64,000 nt of DNA, taken from NCBI GenBank assembly GCA_023424015.1, contig JAFAEM010000009.1, forward strand, positions 62,001 to 126,000. The letters run 5' to 3'. The first letter of the stretch is position 1. Every line of letters starts with the position of its first letter. Positions 1-8,102 of this stretch are shown piece by piece. Origin of the DNA: Bacteroidota bacterium (GTDB taxonomy: Bacteria; Bacteroidota; Bacteroidia; Chitinophagales; Chitinophagaceae). A program made the position numbers and the translations under genes. The notes beneath the pieces are model-generated. The model was not told the DNA's origin. It ran no database searches and saw only the letters and a list, made by a program, of their open reading frames with translations.

Positions 1-302
1 GCTTCTTTAGTCAGACCCGCCATCCCCTCACATCTTTTTGTTTGTGGTCTGAGACCAATAAGCCCGAATACTTTTTCCAGTCTGAGGGCATGTTGTTTTG
101 TTTCTTCAATGTGAGCTTCCAGCGCCATGCAAAGTTCATCGGAAAAAGAGGCCTTTTTCATTTTTACCAGCGTTTTAGCCTGTTGTTTTTCTGCCCAATA
201 AAGATCCTTGAGCTGATCATAGAAAAAATTGGTGAGCATCGGCACCTGTACCAGGTCCTGACGGCTATGCCCGTTGGCTGTCGATTTTTCTGGTCTCTTC
301 AT
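1..302 (-). CDS. YciE/YciF-type ferritin-like protein (DUF892), C-terminus outside window
   Basis: The minus-strand frame opens with ATG at 302 and stays open to the window edge, giving the first 100 residues. After a basic stretch the protein turns helical, with LTNFFYDQLKDLYWAEKQ, then LCMALEAHIEETKQHALRLEK and a third segment starting FGLIGLRP. This spacing of acidic and His residues on long helices (YWAE, then HIEETKQH) is typical of the DUF892/YciE ferritin-like family, stress-associated di-iron four-helix proteins of about 160-190 residues. The last helices lie beyond the window. Function in the cell (oxidative or general stress) is family knowledge, not shown here. Confidence 0.8.
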   Translation of the reverse strand, partial: MKRPEKSTANGHSRQDLVQVPMLTNFFYDQLKDLYWAEKQQAKTLVKMKKASFSDELCMALEAHIEETKQHALRLEKVFGLIGLRPQTKRCEGMAGLTKE

Positions 303-637
303 ACTTGTGGGTTTTGTATTATATATGTAGATAGTACCTGTCATAAAAAATATGCCAGACGCAGTAGTAGGTCTTAATCAATTGTACATGACGGGATTAT
401 TAAACCGCTTTTTCCAAATTAAAATAGTGGCTTTCGTATTTATTGGTTGCCCTCATTGCGGGATAGAGGACACGGAGATCACAGTGGAAGCACAAAGAAC
501 ACGAAGTTTTAATTCGCTTCATCGTGCCTTTCGTGTGTACTCCGTGCCCTTCGTGACCAAATACAGGACACGGAGGTCACACTATTTAATTGAGCAATAA
601 AAAAAACCTTCCATGATGATGAAAGGTTTACTCTCGT
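303..637. other. Gene-free spacer with a CACGGAG-type inverted repeat
   Basis: No convincing gene lies between the ferritin-like gene and the tRNA. Positions 465-582 hold a repeat-rich stretch: ACACGGAG-TCAC motifs at both ends (about 469-479 and 568-580) and an inner inverted pair, CACGAAG followed by CTTCATCGTG and then TTTCGTGTG/CTCCGTG. The rest is AT-rich and featureless. It looks like a dispersed intergenic palindrome. Confidence 0.45.
600..630 (-). terminator. Intrinsic terminator of tRNA-Arg
   Basis: On the minus strand, a few bases past the tRNA 3' end, AACCTTTC and its partner GGAAGGTT flank a loop and are followed by an unbroken run of eight T. The position and U-tract fit factor-independent termination of the tRNA transcript. 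The stem is short (about 6 bp). Confidence 0.6.
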
Positions 638-710
638 GACCCCGTCAGGATTCAAACCTGAAACCTTCTGATCCGTAGTCAGATGCTCTATTCAGTTGAG
701 CTACGGGGCC
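638..710 (-). tRNA. tRNA-Arg (anticodon ACG)
   Basis: The minus strand folds as a standard cloverleaf of 73 nt. Acceptor GGCCCCG pairs with CGGGGTC with one G-U. The D-stem is GCTC/GAGC, the anticodon stem TCTGA/TCAGA encloses loop CTACGGA with anticodon ACG, and the T-arm is TCAGG/CCTGA with loop TTTGAAT. The 3' CCA is not encoded. ACG is normally edited to ICG to read CGU/CGC/CGA; that is general knowledge of this isoacceptor. Confidence 0.96.
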
Positions 711-728
711 GATCTTTTTTTCTGCCAT

Positions 729-780
729 CCCCTCCGGATGCTCTATTCTCCCGATGGTTATCGAGATGAGCTAAGGGGCC
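729..780 (-). other. Folded tRNA-like fragment upstream of tRNA-Arg
   Basis: Read on the minus strand, this begins GGCCCCTTAGCTCA and later has GAATAGAGCATC, closely matching the first 30 nt of the neighbouring tRNA-Arg. An 18-nt insert sits in the D-loop, and there is no anticodon, T-arm or 3' acceptor strand. The insert TCTCGAT-AACC-ATCGGGA is itself a hairpin, and CCCCT pairs with AGGGG 40 nt later, so the whole piece folds as one long hairpin 19 nt upstream of the mature tRNA. It may be a decayed tRNA copy or a processed leader structure. Confidence 0.6.
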
Positions 781-854
781 AATGGGCGGCAAAAATAAAG
801 GAATTTTACTTTTGGGCAAAAACAATATTAAAATAATGGCGGTTCAGGCAATCC

Positions 855-960
855 TATATCTACATGTGGCTGAACAGGTTGAATATTGTTGAAAATAGCT
901 GAAGATTGTGGAGTGCCGTTTAACAATTTTAAACCACATTCAACCACTTTCAACTCGCCA
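855..960. repeat. TTGAA/TTCAAC-rich imperfect palindrome
   Basis: The left half carries GTTGAATATTGTTGAAAATAG and the right half carries TTTAACAATTTTAAACCAC, then ATTCAACCACTTTCAAC, so the two halves are roughly inverted. A related element with the same word set is present at 55797-55920, suggesting a dispersed family. No coding potential was recognised. Confidence 0.45.
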
Positions 961-964
961 AACA

Positions 965-2011
965 TAAAATATCATAACCATCATGACAATCCGTGTTCCC
1001 CGGTCCCTGTTTCAAAGTATCTCCGGTTCAAAGAAGGAGGAACGCGGATCCTTATTATGATCGGTTATGATTGTGGCATAGCAGACACTGATCATAATAA
1101 ATCATAACTATCATGACAATCCGCGTTCTCCGGTCCCTGTTTCAAAGTCTCTCCGGTTCAAAGAAGGAGGAACGCGGATCATTATGATTATTATGATCGG
1201 TTATGATTGGGGCATAGCAGACACTGATCATAATAAATCATAACAATCATGACATTCTGCGTTCCCCGGTCCCTGTTTCAAAGTATCTCCGGTTCAAGAA
1301 GGAGGAACGCGGATCCTTATTATGATCGGTTATGATTGTGGCATAGCAGACACTGATCATAATAAATCATAACCATCATGACAATCCGTGTTCATCGGTC
1401 CCTGTTTCAAAGTATCTCCGGTTCAAAGAAGGAGGAACGCGGATCCTTATTATGATCGGTTATGATTGTGGCATAGCAGACACTGATCATAATAAATCAT
1501 AACCATCATGACAACCTGCGTTCCCCGGTCTCAAATTCAAAGTTTCTCCGGTTCAAAGAAGGAGGAACGCTGATCCTTATGATGATTACGATCGGTTATG
1601 ATTGTGGCATAGCAGACACTGATCATAATAAATCATAACTATCATGACAATCTGCGTTCTCCGGTCCCTGTTTCAAAGTATCTCCTGTTCAAAGAAGGAG
1701 GAACGCGGATCTTTATGATTATTATGATCGGTTATGATAATGGCTTAGCAGACACTGATCATAATAAATCATAACTATCATGACAATCCGCGTTCTCCGG
1801 TCCCTATTTCAAAGTATCTCCGGTTCAAAGAAGGAGGAACGCGGATCATTATGATTATTATGATCGGTTATGATTGTGGCATAGCAGACACTGATCATAA
1901 TAAATCATAACCATCATGACAATCTGCGTTCTCCGGTCCCTGTTTCAAAGTATATCCGGTTCAAAGAATGAGGAACGCGGATCCTTATGATGATTATGAT
2001 CGGTTAAGATT
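965..2011. repeat. Array of eight ~130-bp tandem palindromic units
   Basis: Eight copies begin with ATCATAAC at 971, 1101, 1237, 1366, 1496, 1632, 1768 and 1904, a spacing of 129-136 bp; the last is truncated near 2010. Each unit is an inverted repeat: outer arms AATCATAACC and GGTTATGATT, inner arms ATCCGCGTTC and GAACGCGGAT, with a GC-richer loop holding TCCGGTTCAAAGAAGGAGG. Between units, TTATTATGATC and GATCATAATAA can pair across the linker GTGGCATAGCAGACACT, so two alternative foldings exist. Copies differ by point changes and small indels. No gene is evident inside. Confidence 0.9.
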
Positions 2012-2021
2012 TTCTGATAGT

Positions 2022-2054
2022 AAAAAAAAGCTGCCCCACATTCGGGACAGCCTT
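2022..2054 (-). terminator. Intrinsic terminator of the first DUF4874/DUF4832 gene
   Basis: On the minus strand GGCTGTCCC, loop GAATGT and GGGGCAGC form a GC-rich stem followed directly by eight T. It lies 23 nt past the stop codon of the lipoprotein gene ending at 2077 and separates it from the repeat array. Confidence 0.85.
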
Positions 2055-2076
2055 CGTTTTCAAATAGGGCAAATCC

Positions 2077-3885
2077 TTATTTTACTTCAACGCCTGTAAA
2101 GATGGTATAACTGCCATCACTGTTTTTGCCATTCACCGCCAGTTGGATATTCGGCCGGTAATTATTAGGATCCTTTATACGTACCACAAGCTTGTAGGTG
2201 CCTGGCAACACCGAAGTGGGTATCGTGAAATTGTCAGTGGTCTTGCTGGCACTTGTCGAGGGCAGGAACAGCTTCAGCACTTTTTTCGACTTGCCCGTCC
2301 AGACTACATTTCCACTGCTGTTTTGCAATTCAAATACAACATCCCAGTTCTCATACGTAGGCGCGAGCCCTACATTCTGCCACATGGTATTGATGGTAAA
2401 GGAACTGTTGCGTGTGATCTTTTTTGGCGCTTCACCACTGGTGATCTTGAATCGATAACCAGATGCTTTAGACGCAGCCCTTACTCTTTCTCTTACAGTG
2501 CCATTGGGAGTATTGCCATAGTTGCCATTTCCGAAGGAAGTGGCGTGATACAATTTGATCTGACGCTCGAGGTCAGCCATATCGTTACTAAATGGTGCGG
2601 GTTCACCGGTAATCGGCGCTGTCTTCCACCTCTCCATGATGAGATTCTTGAACACAACACCATTAAATGAACGGTTGTTGAACTCGAGATAATCCTTCAG
2701 GTAACTGTCTGTCGCACCCCATTGGTCACGTCTCCAGCCGATAGGTCCCCAGTTGTTGCGGGTGGTGAGAATATAGTGCGCAATCTCTGGTGGATTGTTG
2801 ACAATGCCCAGCCAGTTCGCATCAAATGCCGCGATCATCGCAACCAGCGGGAAATTGGGGAATCCCTTTGTATGTGCGTCTACAATTTTTTTGAAAGTTG
2901 CAACGGTTGGAAAAGTTCCTGCAGGATACTCGTCGGTATGGTTCACCAGGCTTGAGCTATTCCATTCACCCCAGGATCCATAACCGCGGATATCGATATA
3001 CTGGATCACATCCCGGTAACGGACACCATTGAAAGATGCGGATTCAATATGACTGTTCAATGCCTGGTGCAGGGCCAATAATCTCGCCAGGTAATTTGGC
3101 GAATTATAGTTAGGCGTCCAGGTACTTCCCGTTCTCCAGTCTTTCACCGATTCCTGTTGCATCATATTGTGCAGGTATTGTGGATAGGCCGCATAGCCAC
3201 CATCGAAAGAAGCAAGTCCTTCGTTGGTTGTGCCCTCGGGATATGAGGTCATGATACCAAAGGACATTTTTTGCTTTCTCTGAATAGCCGCATTGACAAG
3301 ACCATCAAAATAGCTCCAGTTGTATGAACCCTGTGTAGAGCCTTCAAGCCTTGTCCACACGAAACGGTGGTATACATCATATGGAGTTGTGTTCACTCCC
3401 TCAGTGGGTACGTTCACTTCAACCGCATTGTGCCATTGCTCGGCACCACGACCGGGATTCACCAGGTCGGGATTACTATAAGGTATTTCAGTAAAACTGA
3501 AAGGTGACAAGGTAACCGGTGTCTCTGTCGGCGGAACAGAAGGTGGAGGTGTTGTCGTCGGCGGAGGTGTAGTTGTCGGTGGTGGTGTTGTCGCCGGAGG
3601 CGTGGTTGTATCCGGCGGATTAGTAGTTGGTGGTGGTGTTGTCGTCGGAGGTGTAGTTGTATCCGGCGGATTAGTAGAAGGAGGCGTGGTATCAGGTGGA
3701 TTGGTTACCGGTGGCGTACTGTCGGGAGGATTGACCCCGATCGTATCAGTTGGTAAATTACCGGGAGGATGAGCGTCCTCGTAAGAGAGTTCCTCCTCCT
3801 TGGTACAACTACTAATTAGCAAAAGGGCATAGGTAGCCAATGCAATAACGGATTTGTTGCGTAGCAACATGCGTTTGATTGTCAT
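2077..3885 (-). CDS. Secreted lipoprotein with Pro/Thr linker and DUF4874/DUF4832 domains
   Basis: The N-terminus is a lipoprotein signal with lipobox LISSC (Cys27) followed by TKEEE; acidic residues after the Cys are associated with surface export in Bacteroidetes. Residues about 40-125 are a low-complexity Pro/Thr linker of repeated TTPP and NPPDTT words. The rest (about 130-602) matches the DUF4874-DUF4832 architecture, with NPGRGAEQW, FGIMTSYPEG, DIRGYGSWGEW and WGPIGWRRDQWG; the pattern suggests a TIM-barrel, glycosidase-like fold plus a C-terminal beta-sandwich. The substrate is unknown. The next gene (4142-5728) is a close paralogue on the same strand but lacks the linker. Its own terminator follows. 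Confidence 0.85.
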   Translation of the reverse strand: MTIKRMLLRNKSVIALATYALLLISSCTKEEELSYEDAHPPGNLPTDTIGVNPPDSTPPVTNPPDTTPPSTNPPDTTTPPTTTPPPTTNPPDTTTPPATTPPPTTTPPPTTTPPPSVPPTETPVTLSPFSFTEIPYSNPDLVNPGRGAEQWHNAVEVNVPTEGVNTTPYDVYHRFVWTRLEGSTQGSYNWSYFDGLVNAAIQRKQKMSFGIMTSYPEGTTNEGLASFDGGYAAYPQYLHNMMQQESVKDWRTGSTWTPNYNSPNYLARLLALHQALNSHIESASFNGVRYRDVIQYIDIRGYGSWGEWNSSSLVNHTDEYPAGTFPTVATFKKIVDAHTKGFPNFPLVAMIAAFDANWLGIVNNPPEIAHYILTTRNNWGPIGWRRDQWGATDSYLKDYLEFNNRSFNGVVFKNLIMERWKTAPITGEPAPFSNDMADLERQIKLYHATSFGNGNYGNTPNGTVRERVRAASKASGYRFKITSGEAPKKITRNSSFTINTMWQNVGLAPTYENWDVVFELQNSSGNVVWTGKSKKVLKLFLPSTSASKTTDNFTIPTSVLPGTYKLVVRIKDPNNYRPNIQLAVNGKNSDGSYTIFTGVEVK

Positions 3886-4064
3886 AGGGTATTGAATTTT
3901 CTCCCCATATTCAATAACTGTGCAGAAATCCGTTAATAGTAATCAATTTAAAAATCGCACATATCTAAATTGCTAAAAAACAGACCCTCACAGATCCAAA
4001 AGTGAATAACTCATCTTACACACACGAAATCCACGTCTAAAATTCTCTCTCGCCAATCTTCATA

Positions 4065-4100
4065 TAAAAAAAACCACCATAGCATGCCGCTATGGTGGTT
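4065..4100 (-). terminator. Intrinsic terminator of the second DUF4874/DUF4832 gene
   Basis: AACCACCATAGC and GCTATGGTGGTT form a perfect 12-bp stem around a 5-nt loop (4072-4100); on the minus strand it is followed by a run of T. It lies about 40 nt downstream of the stop at 4142, so the two paralogous lipoprotein genes are probably separate transcription units. Confidence 0.88.
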
Positions 4101-4141
4101 ATGGACTTTATTTAGGATATTATGGATAAAAACCGGGAGAG

Positions 4142-5728
4142 TTATTTCACCGCAATGCTGGATGCAATGGTATAACTTCCATCAGCATTTTTTCCACCAA
4201 TGGCCAGTTGAATATTGGGCCTGTAATTAGTTGGATCTTTCACACGAACTACCAGTTTGTAAGTTCCGGCAGGAACGGTTGCAGGCACCACAAACTTATC
4301 CGTAGTAACGCTGCCGGATGTGGCAGGCAGGAACAGTTTCATCACCTTTGTAGACTTGCCAGTCCATTTTACTTCACCGGTGCTGGTTTGTAGTTCGTAA
4401 ACCACATCCCAGTTTTCATAAGTAGGCGCTAGACCTACGTTCTGCCAGTTTGTTCTGATATTGAACGCAACTTTTCTTTTGATGCTTGACGGGTATTCAC
4501 CGTTAATGATCTTAAAGCGGTATCCGGTTGCTTTTGAAGCAGCCCTAACCCTGGATCTCACGGTAGTGTTGGGTGTGTTACCATAGTTACCATTTCCAAA
4601 TGAAGTGGCGTGGTATAACCTTACCTGTCTTTCAAGATCGGCCATATCATTGCTGAACGGAGCAGGCTCACCCGTGATCGGAGCAGTTTTCCACCTTTCC
4701 ATGATCAGGTTCTTCAGCACAACTCCATTGTATGAACGGTTGTTGTTTTCCAGATAATCTTTCAGGTACTGGTCTGTAGCACCCCACTGATCACGTCTCC
4801 AGCCAATAGGTCCCCAGTTGTTGCGGGTGGTCAGGATATAATGCGCGATCTCAGGCGGGTTGTTAACAATTCCAAGCAGGTTGGCATCAAATGCCGCGAT
4901 CATCGCTACCAGCGGGAAATTGGGGAAACCCTTTGTATGCGTGTCAACGATCTTTTTCAATGATGCGGCTGTCGGGAAAGTACCGGCAGGATATTCATTA
5001 GTATGATTTACCAGGCTTGAACTGTTCCACTCACCCCAGGAACCATATCCACGGATATCGATAAACTGGATCACTTTTTCCCAGCCTTTTGAAATGATAC
5101 GCTGGTTGATGGCCTGGTGAAGTGCCAGCAATCTCGCATGATAATGAGGAGAGTTGTAATTAGGAGTCCAGGTGCTTCCTTTTCTCCAGTCTTTTACCGA
5201 CTCAGACTGCATCAGGTTGTGCAGGTATTGCGGGTAAGCTGCATAACCACCATCAAACTGAGCTAGCCCTTCGTTGGTCGTACCTTCCGGGTAGGAAGTC
5301 ATGATACCAAATGAAAGCTTTTGCTTTTTCGCGATGGCGTTGTTGACGAGATTATCGAAATAGGTCCAGTTGTAAGATCCTTGTGTAGGCCCTTCGATCC
5401 TTGTCCACACGAAACGGTAATAAACATCGTAGGGAGTGGTTTTCGTTCCTTCACTGGGTACGTCCACATCAATCGCGTTGTGCCATTGTTCTGCACCACG
5501 ACCCGGATTAATCAGGTCGGTATTGCCAATTGGGATTTCAGTAAAACTAAAGGTTTTGTAACCTGCAGTGGCGGTAGCAGAGATGGATGATTCCGCAGTG
5601 TCGGTTGTAACCAGCGAATCGCCGGCATTGCCCTGGAAATCTTTTTTACTGCAAGCTGTCATCAGCAGCGCACCAACCGCTAGTGCGCACACGGCCTTGC
5701 CGCTAAGCAACATGTTGTTTAGATTCAT
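4142..5728 (-). CDS. Secreted lipoprotein with DUF4874/DUF4832 domains (paralogue)
   Basis: A 528-residue protein with lipobox LMTAC (Cys26), then SKKD and a short spacer. From about residue 60 it aligns almost end to end with the neighbour at 2077-3885, sharing NPGRGAEQWHNA, SFGIMTSYPEGTTNEG, DIRGYGSWGEWNSSS and the C-terminal YKLVVRVKDPTNYRPNIQL. The Pro/Thr linker is absent, so the catalytic-like module sits close to the membrane anchor. The family has a glycosidase-like look (GWRRDQWGA, EWNSSS) but no assigned activity known to me. The pair looks like a recent tandem duplication. Confidence 0.85.
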   Translation of the reverse strand: MNLNNMLLSGKAVCALAVGALLMTACSKKDFQGNAGDSLVTTDTAESSISATATAGYKTFSFTEIPIGNTDLINPGRGAEQWHNAIDVDVPSEGTKTTPYDVYYRFVWTRIEGPTQGSYNWTYFDNLVNNAIAKKQKLSFGIMTSYPEGTTNEGLAQFDGGYAAYPQYLHNLMQSESVKDWRKGSTWTPNYNSPHYHARLLALHQAINQRIISKGWEKVIQFIDIRGYGSWGEWNSSSLVNHTNEYPAGTFPTAASLKKIVDTHTKGFPNFPLVAMIAAFDANLLGIVNNPPEIAHYILTTRNNWGPIGWRRDQWGATDQYLKDYLENNNRSYNGVVLKNLIMERWKTAPITGEPAPFSNDMADLERQVRLYHATSFGNGNYGNTPNTTVRSRVRAASKATGYRFKIINGEYPSSIKRKVAFNIRTNWQNVGLAPTYENWDVVYELQTSTGEVKWTGKSTKVMKLFLPATSGSVTTDKFVVPATVPAGTYKLVVRVKDPTNYRPNIQLAIGGKNADGSYTIASSIAVK

Positions 5729-6017
5729 AAGTATTGAATTTTGTCACTGCTTTTCAACAACCATGCCGCTGGTTCTTAACTGAAATCAATATGAATTTGT
5801 CACCACATTTAAAATTCTTATCAGCAGGCTAATTACCGACTGCAAGGTTTTGTTAATACGGAACTGTTAATTGAATGGGGATTTTTTTTCCTTACCTTGA
5901 ATTACTAACCGGAGCGGAGCCCGATTTTGGTCTTTTCTTCTAAATAGAGCAACTTTAGGGAAGGAAATATATAAGAGCATGATTTGAAGAAGCTCTTGTA
6001 GGGATAAAATTGGTAAT

Positions 6018-7238
6018 ATGAATTACAGCCAGATGCTCGACCAGGTGAAGCAATTCACATTTGAATATTTTAAAAAACATAGCGACAGGGAACTTGTTTA
6101 TCACAACCTCACACATACCGAAGCGGTTGCTTCGAATGCCATGACCATCGCCTCACATTACCAGCTCACTGACCGCGATTTCTTTATCGTGGTGGCGGCA
6201 GCCTGGCTTCATGACGCGGGATATCTCGATGCTGAACCCAGCACACATGAACAAAGAGGCGCGGAGATAGCCGCTGAATGCCTCGAACGTATTAATGCAG
6301 ATCCTGATACGATCCGCCAGATCCAGAATTGCATCCTTGCCACCCGTATGCCACAGGATCCTAAGAATTTGAATGAACAAATTGTTTGCGATGCCGACCT
6401 GTTTCATTTCGGCACCGATCATTTCAGGGAAAGGAATAAACTGATGCGTAGGGAAGCAGAAAAAAAGCTGGGGCGAAAAATTTCCGGCGAAGAATGGCGG
6501 AACAGTACGATTCGATTTATGGAAGCCCATCATTACCACACAAGCTATGGCCGCAACCTGTTGCAGCAAAGAAAAGAAGCGAACCTGGAAGCACTCAAGG
6601 CGAAAGCCAGCAGCCAGGAAAAATCAAAGAGTCAGGTGAAGACAACGGAACTTACCGTTCCCAATGCCGTGGTAACGCAGGCTGGCTTTAAAAAACCTAA
6701 ACCCGACCGACCGGAGCGCGGTATCGAAACCATGTTCCGCGTCAGTTCCAACAACCACCAGCGACTAAGTGATATGGCCGACAATAAAGCCCATATCATG
6801 ATCACAACCACTTCCATCATTATTTCTGTATTGTTAAGTGTACTTTTGCGTAAGCTGGAAGATAATCCCCACCTGATCATTCCGACCCTGATTTTGCTGA
6901 CGGTATGTGTTGTGACAATGGTATTTTGCATACTTGCCACCAGGCCCTCGCTACCAGAGGGCACATTCACGAAAGCCGATGTTGACACCAGGAAGGTCAA
7001 CCTGTTGTTTTTTGGTAACTATTTTAAAATGAGTTTCGACGACTACGACGCCGGCATGCGGCAAATGATGAATGACCGCGATTTCCTCTACGGAAGTCTT
7101 ACCCGTGATCTTTATTCACAGGGCGTGGTACTTGGCAGAAAGTACAGGCTGCTGCGTAAAGGGTATACGGTATTCATGTATGGCATCGTTGCCGCGGTTA
7201 TCGCGTTTTTTGTAGCGTCCGTTTTTTTTGGTGATTAA
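6018..7238 (+). CDS. HD phosphohydrolase fused to Pycsar-effector-type transmembrane domain
   Basis: Residues 1-190 form an HD domain: His29/His33, the HD pair at 65-66 in WLHDAGY, and Asp125/Asp127 in CDADLFHFG. A charged linker (about 190-235) leads to a C-terminal module beginning FRVSSNNHQRLSDMADNKAHIMITT, with transmembrane segments near 263-280, 288-305 and 382-402. The linker-proximal DNKAHIM motif and this layout match the PycTM/DUF5706 family, whose members act as membrane effectors in Pycsar anti-phage defence. No uridylate/cytidylate cyclase gene is adjacent. It is the first gene of a four-gene operon; the next starts 8 nt after its stop. Nucleotide hydrolysis by the HD part is inferred. 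Confidence 0.82.
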   Translation: MNYSQMLDQVKQFTFEYFKKHSDRELVYHNLTHTEAVASNAMTIASHYQLTDRDFFIVVAAAWLHDAGYLDAEPSTHEQRGAEIAAECLERINADPDTIRQIQNCILATRMPQDPKNLNEQIVCDADLFHFGTDHFRERNKLMRREAEKKLGRKISGEEWRNSTIRFMEAHHYHTSYGRNLLQQRKEANLEALKAKASSQEKSKSQVKTTELTVPNAVVTQAGFKKPKPDRPERGIETMFRVSSNNHQRLSDMADNKAHIMITTTSIIISVLLSVLLRKLEDNPHLIIPTLILLTVCVVTMVFCILATRPSLPEGTFTKADVDTRKVNLLFFGNYFKMSFDDYDAGMRQMMNDRDFLYGSLTRDLYSQGVVLGRKYRLLRKGYTVFMYGIVAAVIAFFVASVFFGD

Positions 7239-7246
7239 ATATTTAT

Positions 7247-8086
7247 ATGTACCGATTTCTATCAGCAGGATTTTTGCTGCTCCTGTTGAGCGGCTGCGGC
7301 AGCCTGTCCGACCAGGAAGAAACCATTCCCCATTATCAATTTGATAAGCCAGAAAAATTCAACCTGCCCGAAAGCCTGCTCGAGATATCAGGCATTACTT
7401 TTTACGATGGCAACAGTGATACCATTTATGCAGTACAGGATGAACAGGGTAGGGTGTTCCGGCTTGCCTGGGATATAAAAAGACAATACAATACAAAATT
7501 TGGCAAACAGGGCGACTATGAAGACATCGCCATAACAAAGGGTCAGGTGATCGTTTTGAAAAGCAATGGCAGCATTTTCCGCTTCCCTTTTACTGAAACT
7601 TTTTACGAGGAAGCCGACGAAGTGCAGGAATGGAAAAAGATTTTACCAAAAGGAGAATACGAAGGAATGTATGCAGATCCTGCTACCAGCCTGTTGTATA
7701 TATTGTGTAAAAAATGTCGCGACGATGATCCTAAAAAGAAAGTCAGCGGTTTTATCCTGGATGCAGGTGATTCTATTTTTCCAGCCGGCCAATTCTCGAT
7801 TGATGTCGATCAGATTGAAAAAGTCGCTGGCAAAATAAAACGTGGCTTCCGGCCTTCGGGTCTTGCCAGGAACCCCATCACTTCTGAATGGTTTGTGATC
7901 TCATCGGTAAATAAATTATTGGTGGTGGCTGATAGTACCTGGAATATAAAACAAGCCTGCAAACTCAACGGCAATGTATTTAACCAGCCGGAAGGAATTG
8001 CCTTTGACAAAGCAGGGAACCTGTATATTTCTAATGAAGGCGATGATCTGTCGGAAGGGAATATTTTAAAATTCATTCGATCCTGA
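7247..8086 (+). CDS. SdiA-regulated-like beta-propeller lipoprotein
   Basis: The N-terminal signal ends in lipobox LLSGC (Cys17). The mature part has short beta repeats such as ISGITFYDGNSDTIYAVQDEQG, followed by GDYEDIAI, GEYEGMYADP, GFRPSGLARNP and QPEGIAFDKAGNLYISNEGD. The phrases SGIT, YEDIA, YEGM, SGLA and EGIAFD are the repeated blade signatures of SdiA-regulated/NHL-like propellers. Function is unknown; it probably binds a ligand or protein in the periplasm or at the outer membrane. It is the second gene of the operon, 8 nt after the HD gene and 16 nt before the large outer-membrane protein. Confidence 0.75.
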   Translation: MYRFLSAGFLLLLLSGCGSLSDQEETIPHYQFDKPEKFNLPESLLEISGITFYDGNSDTIYAVQDEQGRVFRLAWDIKRQYNTKFGKQGDYEDIAITKGQVIVLKSNGSIFRFPFTETFYEEADEVQEWKKILPKGEYEGMYADPATSLLYILCKKCRDDDPKKKVSGFILDAGDSIFPAGQFSIDVDQIEKVAGKIKRGFRPSGLARNPITSEWFVISSVNKLLVVADSTWNIKQACKLNGNVFNQPEGIAFDKAGNLYISNEGDDLSEGNILKFIRS

Positions 8087-8102
8087 GGGTTCAAAGTATT
8101 GT

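Noticed and set aside
638..780. Integrated element at tRNA-Arg
   Set aside because: No integrase, no direct-repeat boundaries and no foreign gene block were seen; only a tRNA-like fragment.
886..1107. Small plus-strand frame (73 codons) in the repeat array
   Set aside because: It reads through palindromic repeats and has no start signal or coding-like composition.
965..2011. CRISPR array
   Set aside because: Units are ~130 bp, near-identical throughout and palindromic; there are no unique spacers between short repeats and no cas genes.
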